Made by a program: the position numbers and the translations under genes. DNA of 64,000 nucleotides from Mesorhizobium sp. ES1-4 (GTDB taxonomy: Bacteria > Pseudomonadota > Alphaproteobacteria > Rhizobiales > Rhizobiaceae). How positions within the stretch are numbered: position 1 is the first letter of the stretch; each line of letters starts with the position of its first letter. The notes below the pieces were generated by a model. That model was given only the letters and a program-made list of their open reading frames with translations, made no database searches and was not told where the DNA came from. The stretch lies in contig NZ_JAIUGV010000008.1 of the NCBI RefSeq assembly GCF_020164745.1, positions 1 through 64,000 of the forward strand, in the 5' to 3' direction. This document shows, piece after piece, positions 7,861 to 19,497 of the stretch.

Positions 7861-9213
7861 GTGTCTGACGTGGCAATGTCGTCATACACTCCGGTTGACG
7901 GTGGAGGGACCGAGACCAAATCACTCGACGACGCGGATGGCATACGGGCCAATCTTATCCTCGGCTTGGTGACCACGATTGCGCTGATTGCCGGTGGAGG
8001 GCTTTGGCTCGGCTTGACCAAAATCGCCGGCGCGGTGATCGCGCCCGCCACCGTGGTGGTCGAAAGCAACATAAAGAAAGTCCAACATCAGACCGGCGGC
8101 ACCATCGGCGGAATCTTCGTGCAAGACGGTGATCATGTGCAGGCCGGCGAGGTGGTGGTCCGGCTCGACGACACGCTGATGCGGGCCAACCTGCAGATAA
8201 TCAATGACAACCTCGATCGCGCTACCGTTCGTCTTGCACGACTTGAGGCCGAGCGACAGGGGCTGCCGGAAATGACGCTTCCGGCCAGCCTCGAGGCCGA
8301 GAGGGGCAATCCGGACTTGGCCGGACTTGTCAACGGCGAGCGTGCCGTGTTCGAAAGCCGTGCAGCTGCGTTGGCAGGGCAAACGGCGCAGTTGCAAAGC
8401 CGCTCGAAACAACTTGAGAATCAGATCGAGGGACTGAAAGCGCAGCAGGCCGCGACAGATGAGTCTGTGGTCCTCCTTGATCACGACCGGGTCGACGTCG
8501 AAGCGCTCTATTCGAAAAAGCTGGTGTCCAAGGAGAGGGTGAGCAACGTCAGGTTGGAAGCGACGCGGGCTCATGGAGAATCCGGACGCCTTGCCGCGGC
8601 AGTCGCCGAGACGGAAGCCCGGATCAGTGAGACCGAGTTGCAAATCCTCCAACTGGGTGAGCAAAGGCGCAGCGACGTCACGGGCGAACTCCGCGAGACG
8701 GAAGCCAAGGTGACGGACCTCAACGAGCGCAGAGTTGTGGCGCAGGATGAACTGACCAAAACGACCATCCGCGCTCCCCAGTCGGGAACAATACAAGAAT
8801 CGTCCGTCCACACGATCGGCGGTGTGATCGGTGCCGGGGAAGTGCTCATGATGGTTGTTCCCGATACCGACGATCTCGTCGTGGATGCGCTCATCCCTCC
8901 GTCGCGCATCGACGACGTTCGTCCTGGTCAGCCTGTGTCAATCCGCTTTCCGGCTTTCGATGCCGGCACCACGCCTGCCTGCCGAGGCAAGGTTCGGCGC
9001 GTTTCGGCGGATCTGATCAAAGATCAGCAACACCAGCTCTCGTATTTCTCGGCACGTGTCAGTGTTGAAAACAAGGTGGACTGCCTGACGGGAGCAAAGG
9101 TGCTCAAACCGGGAATGCCGGCCGAAGTCCACATAAGCACGGACCAGCGCAGTGTCTGGTCTTACCTGATGAAGCCCCTTACCGATCAGATGTCCCGGGC
9201 CTTCCGCCAATGA
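7861..9213 (+). CDS. Type I secretion membrane fusion protein (PrtE/HlyD family)
   Basis: A 450-residue periplasmic adaptor. A single inner-membrane helix lies at about 30-52, followed by a lipoyl half-motif (VQHQTGGTIGGIFVQDGDHVQAGEVVVRLDD), a long coiled coil (about 120-300) and the returning lipoyl/barrel part (TIRAPQSGTIQESSVHTIGGVI). The GTG at 7861 is chosen because TGAGG lies eight bases upstream; an in-frame ATG at 7876 has no such site. It pairs with the PrtD-type ATPase just upstream. The substrate of this pair is unproven; the large secreted protein downstream is one candidate. Confidence 0.9.
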   Translation: MSDVAMSSYTPVDGGGTETKSLDDADGIRANLILGLVTTIALIAGGGLWLGLTKIAGAVIAPATVVVESNIKKVQHQTGGTIGGIFVQDGDHVQAGEVVVRLDDTLMRANLQIINDNLDRATVRLARLEAERQGLPEMTLPASLEAERGNPDLAGLVNGERAVFESRAAALAGQTAQLQSRSKQLENQIEGLKAQQAATDESVVLLDHDRVDVEALYSKKLVSKERVSNVRLEATRAHGESGRLAAAVAETEARISETELQILQLGEQRRSDVTGELRETEAKVTDLNERRVVAQDELTKTTIRAPQSGTIQESSVHTIGGVIGAGEVLMMVVPDTDDLVVDALIPPSRIDDVRPGQPVSIRFPAFDAGTTPACRGKVRRVSADLIKDQQHQLSYFSARVSVENKVDCLTGAKVLKPGMPAEVHISTDQRSVWSYLMKPLTDQMSRAFRQ

Positions 9214-10616
9214 CGGTTGGGAGCGAGCCGCACCCACCTCCGATTTCTGATCCTTCGGTCGGTTGCAGCCGCCAGCATCTGGCGACAATCTACAATCGCG
9301 TGAGTGAGGATCAAGTACGTTGGGAGCAGCGCAATCGCAAGCAGCGCTGCGAACGCGGCACATCAGTCATGGAGCGGCCCGGCAGCCCGCCGTTTTTCTC
9401 GGCCAAGCGCCGAGCCTAACCGGCTAGCGTTGGGGTGATTGGTCGCCGGCTGGGGAAAATATGCGCGTGCGCCAGCGGAAGGCATCATTCGAACGAATAC
9501 GGTATTTGTCGCGGTTCGATCAATCGTGAGGCCATGAAGACCGACAGGTGGCGCCCGTAGCGACAGGGCCGTCTTGTTGGAACTGCCTTCATCACAATGA
9601 ACGGCGACAAACGGACGAGCTTGTGGGATCGATGAGTGCGAGCGCCGCGCAACCGCAGAAGATGGGATGTCCGGACAGGCCTTTGGCTGCGCAAGTTGCT
9701 CAATGCCGGAGAGGATACGATACATGTCTCCTGAAGGACTTCGCGACATCCGACAGATAAGTTGGCCGCGATACAATGAATTTGGTCGGTCCGCGAAGGC
9801 CGTCGCCGATGGCGAGCGCGCCAAACGCGCCGCCAAGATGGCGAGATTGAGATCGCTTCGTACTCTATCTTTGCTAGCAGAGGCGGATTTGCGGGTTTCA
9901 TTCATTGAGGAACTCGACTGTTCTCTGCTTCTCAAGGAACTGAGAGACGCTAGAGGGTTCTCTGCGTGGAGTTGATCCGCCACAATGGCAAACTCGGCCT
10001 TCCGCAAGGAATCGGGGCTGTTCGCATATGCGGTATCGTGGGGATCGTCGGCCACTCGCAGGCTGCCCTCGCGGCTGACGACAAGACCGCCCTTGCCCTG
10101 GCAAGCCCGCCGTTCGAATGATGCCATTCCACCAGCTCAAGCGCATGATATCGCCAGCCGGCAAACCTACCTCAAGCCAGCCGGTTAGGCCCGGCGGTTG
10201 ACCGATCGCCCCCGACTGTAACCACCGGGCCGCCCGGCTCACGGCGTTTGATCCTGGCTCGCGTTCGTGATCCGACCTGTACTCGTTACACTCGGACCAG
10301 AACAGGTTTAGCGGGAAATGCGAATGGTCCGCGTCGCCTTTGCTCGTGCCTGGACCATACCGCCTTGTGGGGAATGGAGCCCTGTATCATTCGAATGGAG
10401 GGTGCGCGCGGCGGCGCCCCGATTTATTCCGAACACTGCGCCAATTCAGGATGCGTCAGGCGGGGACTATACGGCGTTTGTCGTCCAGGCCGCACAAAAG
10501 TCGGGGCGTATCGAGGAATTGCGCGAGGGGAGGAAACCGTCCGATCTCACGAGGATCGGATCGATGTCCGGGGTTATCAGGGGATGATGATCCTCCACTC
10601 CGATCGGGAGTTTCGA
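9214..10616. other. 1.4-kb region without a recognised gene, upstream of the adhesin
   Basis: Open frames occur on both strands (for example plus 9667-9975 and 10318-10587, minus 9363-10127), but none resembles a known family, and no frame is favoured by codon use. A small GCCAG/CTGGC hairpin sits near 9275. The frame upstream of the adhesin start is open back to 10248, but its residues (rich in Arg, Cys and Gly) do not look like a secreted protein N-terminus. The region may be a long regulatory leader or decayed DNA. Confidence 0.45.
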
Positions 10617-13600
10617 ATGACCAGTTCGTCTCAGATCAATACCTTGCTCTCCGGTATTTCCGATACTTCGAGCGACCCGCCGCACAATGCGCTCGCCGTC
10701 GGCCCAAACAACATAGTCACTGCTGAAGGATCGCAGGTCGAGTGGACGGATTTGTCCGGCGGCATGGCGAATTTGCAATCGGTCTATCAGTTCTTCGGTT
10801 CGCTTGATCCGACCGCGACCAATGCGCTGTTCGATCCGCGCGCGGCATATGACAGCGTCAACCAAAGATATGTCGTCACCATCGACAATATCGGCTCGAA
10901 CGGTGCGATCAGCAATATCGACATCGCGGTATCGCGGGACTCGAACCCCGATGACGGCTGGTATTTCTACTCGCTGAACACTTCGCTTTCGATCAACGGT
11001 CAGTTGACGGCCGCCGATCAGCCGACCGTCTCGCTCGACGGCACCAACATCTACATCACGGCACCTCAGTACAACGTCAATGTCTCCGGCTTTGCCGGCA
11101 CGGAACAATGGGTCATCGGAGACACGGCGGGAGCCGGTGGCGGCATCTACAACGGCGGCAAGATGACTGTGGTCGCCAACAAGGTTGCGGCGCCCGATCA
11201 GGGTATTGCTCGGGTCGTCGCCGGCAACAATGGCCAGACCTACTACGCCTCGGTGGTGAACACCGGCAGCCAGACCCAGGTGACCGTGCAGGCCTACAGC
11301 CTCGCGACGAACAATTTCGGCCCGGCGGCCACGGTGTCCCTCGGCAACATCGACCAGGGTGGCGGAGGAAACGATTTCACGGCCCAGCAGCAGGGAACGA
11401 GCGTCCTGCTCGATGCCGGCGATGGGCGCATCCAGAACCTCGCCTATGCCAATGGATTTCTCTACGGCGTGTCCGAGGTGATGCCGGTCGGCTCCAGCGT
11501 TCCACAGGTCCACTGGTTCAAGATCGATATGAGCAACCCCAGCAGTCCGACCCTCGTGGCCCAGGGCGATGTGCCGGGCGCTGCGATCGGTAACGGAGTT
11601 GCCACATTCGACGGCTCGATTGCCGTCGACGGGGCGGGCGACGTCATCATCAATTTCACCGCCAGCGGCCCGGGCATGTATCCGGCTGACTATTACAGTT
11701 TTCAGGCTGCCGCCGACCCCTCGGGCGCCTTCAGCGCACCCGTTCTCTATCAGGCAAGCACCAGCTATCTCGCCAATGGCGATGGAGGAAATGTGCAGCG
11801 TTGGGGGTTCAATTCCTCAGCGACCGCGGATCCCGGCGATCCGAATTCCTTCTGGTTGTCGAATGAATATGTCGCCAATGGCTGGTGGCAGACGTCGGTG
11901 GCACAGGTCGCGATCCAGACGCCGACCGCGAATGTGACCGATCGTCTGCTCAAAGACACCGGCGCATCGTCGAGCGACCAAATCACGAGTAATGCCAAGC
12001 TGACCGGCACCGGCATTGCGAACGCCGTCGTGTCCTTCACGGTGGATGGCAACGCGATCTCGACCACGGTAACGGCCAGCAATGGCGGTGCCTGGACCTT
12101 CACGCCGACAGGGCTCGCGGACGGACAGCATACGATCGTGGCCAGCGAGACGGGCGCGCCTGGGAATCCCTCACCTGCCTCGTTGACGTTCACACTCGAT
12201 ACCACGTCGCCTACGGTGACGATCACCAATGCCGGCGGCTCGGCCAGTCAGCCAGCGCTGACCGTGACGGGAACTGTCAGCGATCCCGATATTTCGGGCC
12301 CTGGCACGACAGTCGCGATATTCGACGGCACGACCCAGGCGGGAACCGCGACTGTCCAGGCGGACGGAACCTGGAGCGGCACCATCACCTTGACCGATGG
12401 TACAAATACCCTGACGGCGAGAAATATCGATATCGCCGGCAATGCCGGGGTCAGCGCGCCGGTCACTTACACGATCACGACGCCGGCATCATCGGTCCAG
12501 ACCCTGTTCAAGGGCATCTCGGACCCCTCCGATGATCCGCCGGACAATGGCCTTGCGGTGGGACCTGGCAATATTGTGATGGCCGAGGGGCAGCGGGTCG
12601 GATGGACAAACCTCGCCGGCACCGCCGCTACGAACATGTCGGCCTATAGCTTCTTCCCCCCACCAGGGGGAGCAAGTTCATGGGTTGGCTCCCTGAAAGA
12701 CACCTTCAGCGCATACGATGCCGTCAACAACCGCTTCGTCTACAGCACTGAAAATCTCAATCCGCATACCAGCCCCGGCAGCACCAGTGAAGTGTTTGCG
12801 GTTTCCAAGGATTCGAATCCAAACGATGGCTGGTATTTCGGTTCGATCAGCACCTCGACGGTCATCAATGGCGTGGCGACCGAATCCGACGAGCCGACGC
12901 TGGCGGTCGACGGAACCAACATCTACATCGCGTCTCCGCAATACAACGCCTCCGGTCCAGGTTATCTAGGATCGGAGTTGTGGGTCATCAGCGATACGGC
13001 CGGAGCGGGCGGCGGCATCTACAATGGCGGCACGCCGACCGTCATAGCGACCCAGTTGACGGACCCGAGTTTGGGCATCTTCCGCGATGTCGCGGGCAAC
13101 AATGGCAAGACGTACTTTGCAAGCACCTACAACAGCGGCGGGCAGAGCTTCCTGGCGCTGCAAACCTATGACGTGGCTTCGAACACGTTTGGGTCCATGG
13201 CCAACATCTCTTTCGGCAACATCGACCAAGGCAGCGGCGGCACGACTTTCGTCGCTCAGCAGCAAGGTTCCAGCGTGCTCCTGGACGTCAACGACGGTCG
13301 AATCGGCAACCTCGTCTACGCCAATGGATTCCTCTACGGCACGAACGAAATCAAGCCGACCGGGTCGAGCGTTCCGAACGTCCACTGGTTCAAGATCGAC
13401 GTCAGCAACCCGGCCAATCCTGTCGTCGTGGCGCAAGGCACCATATCCGGCAACACGATCGGCGCGAACGTGGCGACATTCAACGGCTCGATCGCCGTCG
13501 ATGCGGCAGGCGACGTGATCATAAATTTCAATGCCAGCGGCCCGAACATGCTTCCGTCGGACTATTATGTCCTTGGCAAGACTGACAATCTGGGCTTTGG

Positions 13601-15746
13601 GTTCACCACTCCGACCCTCTATCAGGCGAGTTCGCAGCCATTCGCCCTGGACACCAATCGCTGGGGCGCCAACTCCTCGGCCGTCGTGGACCCCAACAAT
13701 CCGAATTCGTTCTGGATATCGAACGAATACATCGCGAACAATTGGTGGCAGACTGCCGTCGCACATGTCGTTGTTCAGGACGCAGGTCCCATCATCGCCT
13801 CGATCTCACCGTCCGGCACGGGGATCGCCAACGGCAATGGCGACCTGAATCCTGGCAAGGTCGTCACGCTGACTGTGAATTTCAGCGCAGCCGTGACGGT
13901 GGACACTACAGGTGGTTCGCCACGCCTCGCCCTCAGCGACGGCGGCACAGCGACCTACACTGGCGGCTCGGGCACGACGGCATTGAGCTTCAGCTATACG
14001 GTACTCGCCGGGCAGAACTCGTCCGACCTGACCGTCTCGTCGCTCAATCTGAACGGGTCGACCGTCAAGGACGCTTTCGGAAACAACGCCAACCTCTCGG
14101 GCGCCGCCAACTACAATCCGGCGGGCATATTGCAGATCGACACAGCGCCGCCGACGATCACCTCGATCTCGACGTCAGGCACCGGGATCGCCAACGGCAA
14201 TGGCGACCTGAATGCCGGCAAGATCGTTACCCTGACGGTGAAGTTCAGCGAGGCAGTGACGGTGAATGGGGCAGGCGGTTCGCCGAGGCTCGTTCTCAAC
14301 GATGGCGGAACAGCGACCTACAGCGGTGGCTCGGGGACGACGGCACTAAGCTTCAGCTACACCGTGCTCACCGGGCAAAACACGCCCGACCTGACCATTG
14401 CCTCACTCGATCTGAACGGATCGACCATCAGCGATGGCGCGGGTAACAATGCCAATCTCTCGGGCGCCACCAACAACAATCCGGCCGGACTATTGCAAAT
14501 CGACACGGCGCCTACGGTCGCCTCGATCTCGACGTCCGGTACCGGGATCGCCAATGGCAATGGCGACCTGAATGCCGGCAAGGTCGTTACCCTGACAGTG
14601 AACTTCAGTGCGGCGGTGACGGTGAGCACCGCGGGCGGTTCGCCGAAGCTCGTCCTCAACGACGGCGGAGCGGCGAGCTACAGCGGCGGTTCGGGCACGA
14701 CCGCACTGAGCTTCAGCTATACGGTGCTTGCCGGACAGAACACGTCCGACCTGATCGTTTCCTCGCTCAATCTGAACGGGTCGACCATCAAGGACGCTTT
14801 CGGCGCCAATGCCAACCTCTCCGGCGCCACCAACTACAATCCAGCCGGCATATTGCAGATCGATACGACGGTGCCGACGATCGCCATCAGCACGATAGCT
14901 GGCAACAACAACATCAATGCCGCGGAAGCATCGACCGGATTCGCCATCGGCGGCACCTCGACCAATGCCGAGAGCGGCCAGGCCGTCACTGTCAATATTG
15001 TCAACAGTCAGAATGTGGTCGTCGACAGCTATACGGCGTCGGATAAGAACAATGCCTGGTCGGTGAATGTGACGAGTGCGCAGGCACAGGCGCTCATCGA
15101 CGGCGTCTATACCGTCACCGCCGATGTGGCGGACAAGGCCGGCAACCTCGCCCCGCCCGCCACCAGGAGCCTCACGGTCGAGGAAGACAACAAGCCCGAG
15201 GCGCCGATCCTGACCATCGCCAACACGGCGCTGACAGTCCAGGCACATGGCTCGGTGGCACTCGGGATCACGGCAACTCCTGTCGATTCCGACGATAGCG
15301 TCACTGTCAAGATCGCGGGCTTGCCGAGCTACGAGACGATCACGGCTCCTAACGGCTACAATGTCAGCAAGGCGCGGCAATCGAACGGCACCTACACATG
15401 GACGGTCAGTGAGACCTCGTCGACGAAAGGTAAGCCGCTTGCGGGGCTCACGCTTGCGTCCTCCTATGGCGGCACGGGCCATCCAGTTGCCACGCTGACA
15501 GTCGTTGCGAGCAATACGACCTCGGGCGAAGCCGCGAGTTCGCCATCCCGGACCATGACGGTCACGGATCCCCCGGCGATCACGACCGCACCGATATCGA
15601 ACCTCATCGCACTGTTCAACCAATACGCGGCGTCAGGTTTCCTCGGCGGCCGAGCCAATGCCGGCGAGATCGCTTCGACATGGACTCAACATGGCGGCCA
15701 CGATGTCGTGGCGTTCCTGGCGACGCCAGGCCATATCGAGCGCTGA
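10617..15746 (+). CDS. Large modular secreted adhesin-like protein, predicted type I secretion substrate
   Basis: A protein of about 1709 residues with no signal peptide. The start at 10617 has GGGAG six bases upstream; ATGs at 10584 and 10587 are alternatives. Module A (about 10-436) and module B (about 628-1051) are two copies of a propeller-like domain, both beginning LxxGISD...DPPxNxLAVGPxNIV and sharing WFKIDxSNP and SFWxSNEYxAN. Between them (436-625) are Ig-like domains. After B come three near-identical ~120-residue repeats (1061-1421, GTGIANGNGDLN), another Ig-like domain and a ~240-residue C-terminal part. Asp/Gly/Thr/Ser-rich composition with almost no Cys fits a secreted surface protein. 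RTX nonapeptides (GGxGxDxxx) are absent. A HlyB/HlyD pair follows 13 bases downstream, so export by type I secretion is inferred; a role in adhesion or biofilm is likely but unproven. Confidence 0.8.
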   Translation: MTSSSQINTLLSGISDTSSDPPHNALAVGPNNIVTAEGSQVEWTDLSGGMANLQSVYQFFGSLDPTATNALFDPRAAYDSVNQRYVVTIDNIGSNGAISNIDIAVSRDSNPDDGWYFYSLNTSLSINGQLTAADQPTVSLDGTNIYITAPQYNVNVSGFAGTEQWVIGDTAGAGGGIYNGGKMTVVANKVAAPDQGIARVVAGNNGQTYYASVVNTGSQTQVTVQAYSLATNNFGPAATVSLGNIDQGGGGNDFTAQQQGTSVLLDAGDGRIQNLAYANGFLYGVSEVMPVGSSVPQVHWFKIDMSNPSSPTLVAQGDVPGAAIGNGVATFDGSIAVDGAGDVIINFTASGPGMYPADYYSFQAAADPSGAFSAPVLYQASTSYLANGDGGNVQRWGFNSSATADPGDPNSFWLSNEYVANGWWQTSVAQVAIQTPTANVTDRLLKDTGASSSDQITSNAKLTGTGIANAVVSFTVDGNAISTTVTASNGGAWTFTPTGLADGQHTIVASETGAPGNPSPASLTFTLDTTSPTVTITNAGGSASQPALTVTGTVSDPDISGPGTTVAIFDGTTQAGTATVQADGTWSGTITLTDGTNTLTARNIDIAGNAGVSAPVTYTITTPASSVQTLFKGISDPSDDPPDNGLAVGPGNIVMAEGQRVGWTNLAGTAATNMSAYSFFPPPGGASSWVGSLKDTFSAYDAVNNRFVYSTENLNPHTSPGSTSEVFAVSKDSNPNDGWYFGSISTSTVINGVATESDEPTLAVDGTNIYIASPQYNASGPGYLGSELWVISDTAGAGGGIYNGGTPTVIATQLTDPSLGIFRDVAGNNGKTYFASTYNSGGQSFLALQTYDVASNTFGSMANISFGNIDQGSGGTTFVAQQQGSSVLLDVNDGRIGNLVYANGFLYGTNEIKPTGSSVPNVHWFKIDVSNPANPVVVAQGTISGNTIGANVATFNGSIAVDAAGDVIINFNASGPNMLPSDYYVLGKTDNLGFGFTTPTLYQASSQPFALDTNRWGANSSAVVDPNNPNSFWISNEYIANNWWQTAVAHVVVQDAGPIIASISPSGTGIANGNGDLNPGKVVTLTVNFSAAVTVDTTGGSPRLALSDGGTATYTGGSGTTALSFSYTVLAGQNSSDLTVSSLNLNGSTVKDAFGNNANLSGAANYNPAGILQIDTAPPTITSISTSGTGIANGNGDLNAGKIVTLTVKFSEAVTVNGAGGSPRLVLNDGGTATYSGGSGTTALSFSYTVLTGQNTPDLTIASLDLNGSTISDGAGNNANLSGATNNNPAGLLQIDTAPTVASISTSGTGIANGNGDLNAGKVVTLTVNFSAAVTVSTAGGSPKLVLNDGGAASYSGGSGTTALSFSYTVLAGQNTSDLIVSSLNLNGSTIKDAFGANANLSGATNYNPAGILQIDTTVPTIAISTIAGNNNINAAEASTGFAIGGTSTNAESGQAVTVNIVNSQNVVVDSYTASDKNNAWSVNVTSAQAQALIDGVYTVTADVADKAGNLAPPATRSLTVEEDNKPEAPILTIANTALTVQAHGSVALGITATPVDSDDSVTVKIAGLPSYETITAPNGYNVSKARQSNGTYTWTVSETSSTKGKPLAGLTLASSYGGTGHPVATLTVVASNTTSGEAASSPSRTMTVTDPPAITTAPISNLIALFNQYAASGFLGGRANAGEIASTWTQHGGHDVVAFLATPGHIER
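10644..11924 (+). repeat. Module A, first copy of a ~420-residue duplicated domain
   Basis: This coding segment encodes the first of two homologous modules in the adhesin. Shared landmarks with copy B include GISD near the start, AxPQYNxxxxGFxGxExWVIxDTAGAGGGIYNGG in the middle and VHWFKIDxSNP later. Nucleotide similarity is clear but not perfect, so the duplication is old enough to have diverged. Confidence 0.75.
12501..13769 (+). repeat. Module B, second copy of the duplicated domain
   Basis: Second copy of the ~420-residue module, in the same order of landmarks as copy A: GISDPSDDPPDNGLAVGP, then SPQYNASGPGYLGSELWVIS, then GSSVPNVHWFKIDVSNP, then SFWISNEYIANNWWQTAVA. It is separated from A by about 190 residues of Ig-like sequence. 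Confidence 0.75.
13801..14880 (+). repeat. Three tandem ~360-bp in-frame repeats
   Basis: Three consecutive units begin at 13801, 14164 and 14524 (periods 363 and 360 bp) and encode near-identical ~120-residue domains. Each starts SISxSGTGIANGNGDLN, passes through SGTTALSFSYTVL and ends PAGxLQIDT. Similarity is high at nucleotide level, so the copy number could change by recombination. The fold is probably an Ig-like or cadherin-like stalk domain. Confidence 0.85.
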
Positions 15747-15759
15747 GAGGGACCGGAAA

Positions 15760-17893
<2,134 letters not shown>

Positions 17894-17919
<26 letters not shown>

Positions 17920-19324
17920 GTTTCCCGCGCGGCAGGTTCGCCGGCGCGACTACGAGACCGCTTTCCTGCCCGCGGCGCTCGAGGTCATGGAGACGCCGCC
18001 TTCGCCCATTGGCCGCGCCATCGGCGCGACCATCATCGCCTTTTTCTGCCTGGCTCTCACCTGGGCCACGGTCGGCAAGGTCGATATCGTCGCGACGGCC
18101 CCCGGCAGGATCGTGCCGGATGACCGCGTCAAGGTCATCCAGCCGTTCGAGACCGGCGTCGTGCGTGCAATCCATGTGCGCGACGGCGCCTTGGTAAAGG
18201 CCGGCGACGTCCTGGTCGAGCTCGATCCGACGATCAGCACGGCGGAGACCGACCACATCAAGAGCGATTTCGTCGCTGCGCAGCTCGAGGTGGCGCGGCT
18301 GCGGGCGGCGCTCGCGGGGAATGCCAATCCCCTCGATGATTTCGTCGCTCCCGCCGATGCGGGCCAGGCCTTGATCGAGACACAACGTCGCTTTCTCATG
18401 ACGCAGACGGCCGAGCAGGAAGCCAAGCTCGCCGAGATTGAGCGCCAGCTTGCGCAGAAGGAGGCGGAGGGCGAGACAATCACCGCCACCATCGACAAGC
18501 TGCAGGCAGTGCTCCCGCCGCTCCAGGAGCGAGTGACGATGGACAAAAACCTATTCGACAAGGGTCTCGCCTCCAAGATCACCTATCTCACCGACCTGCA
18601 GGACCTGATCAGCCAGCAGCACGATCTCCCGGTGCTGGAGAGCCGTGGGCGCGAGGTCAACGCGGCTGTCTCCGTGCTGAGGGAAACCCATTCACGAGCC
18701 GAGGCCGAATACCGGCGCTCGCTTTTCGATGATTTGGCGAAGGCCGAGCAAAAGGCGGCCGGCCTGGCCCAGGACATGGTCAAGGCAGAGCACAGGGCGA
18801 AGATGCAGACCCTGAGCGCCCCCGTAGACGGCGTCGTGCAGCAGCTCGCCGTGCATACGATCGGAGGCGTCGTCACGCCGGCGCAGTCACTCGCGGTCGT
18901 CGTGCCGGCCGATGCTGCTCTCGAGATCGAGGCCATGGTGTCGAACAGCGATGTCGGCTTTGTTTCTCCGGGGCAGGAGGCGGAGATCAAGGTCGATACG
19001 TTCAATTTCACGCGCTACGGACTCTTGCACGGGCACGTGCTCGGCGTCTCGCGCGACGCTGTCAACAATGACAAACGCGACGATGCCTCGCGCGAGCCAC
19101 CATCGGCGGCACAGAGTTCAACGGCCGGGACAAGCGGGCAGGGGCTCGCCTATGTGGCGCGTGTCTCGCTCGACCGCACGCAGATGCAGATCGAAGGCAG
19201 ATCCGCCGATCTCTCGCCCGGCATGTCGGTCACGGTCGAGATCAAGACCGGCTCACGTCGCATCATCAGCTACCTGCTTTCGCCGCTCATCCGCTACAAG
19301 CAGGAGATCCTGCGCGAGCGGTGA
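17894..19324 (+). CDS. HlyD-family membrane fusion protein of the second type I system
   Basis: A 476-residue adaptor. A cytoplasmic tail of about 55 residues precedes one membrane helix (about 56-75). The lipoyl half-motif (RVKVIQPFETGVVRAIHVRDGALVKAGDVLVELDPT) is followed by a long coiled coil (about 115-310). The second half-motif (TLSAPVDGVVQQLAVHTIGGVV) and a beta-barrel ending VTVEIKTGSRRIISYLLSPL, the typical HlyD C-terminus, complete it. It overlaps the HlyB-type gene by 26 bases, which indicates coupled translation. Together they form the inner-membrane part of an exporter; the outer-membrane TolC partner must be encoded elsewhere. Confidence 0.93.
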
Positions 19325-19480
19325 GATGCGGAGAGGACATCATGAGCCGGCGGGCTTGCCTGGATTTGGATCCTGGTCGGCGTCAGTCGCGGAGTTACTC
19401 ATGATGACCACCTGGTGTTCGCGCTGAGGGAGCACCGTTCCCCGATCATGTCGGCTGCTTCAGATGAGCTAACGATGCCG

Positions 19481-19496
19481 CCAGCAAGCATGCTGG
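19481..19496 (-). terminator. Possible weak terminator after the PIMT-like gene
   Basis: A CCAGCA/TGCTGG stem (6 bp, 4-base loop) ends two bases from the stop of the minus-strand methyltransferase gene. No T-run follows, so it is weak, but it lies between convergent genes. Confidence 0.3.
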
Positions 19497-19497
19497 G

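Noticed and set aside
9363..10127. Long minus-strand open frame of about 250 codons upstream of the adhesin
   Set aside because: Composition is rich in Arg/Ser/Pro with no recognisable motif and no ribosome site; in GC-rich DNA such long frames arise by chance.
10318..10587. 89-codon plus-strand frame overlapping the adhesin leader
   Set aside because: More protein-like than its neighbours but no family match and no ribosome site; not enough support to list as a gene.
10248..10616. Extending the adhesin start to the upstream ATG at 10248
   Set aside because: The added residues look non-coding (Cys/Arg/Gly mixture), and a better GGGAG-supported ATG exists at 10617.
10617..15746. RTX toxin or protease identity for the large secreted protein
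   Set aside because: No GGxGxDxxx nonapeptides and no protease motifs (HExxH) were seen, so it was called adhesin-like only.
19342..19404. 20-codon ORF with a GGAGAGG site after the HlyD-type gene
   Set aside because: Short Arg/Ser-rich sequence with no further support; likely chance.
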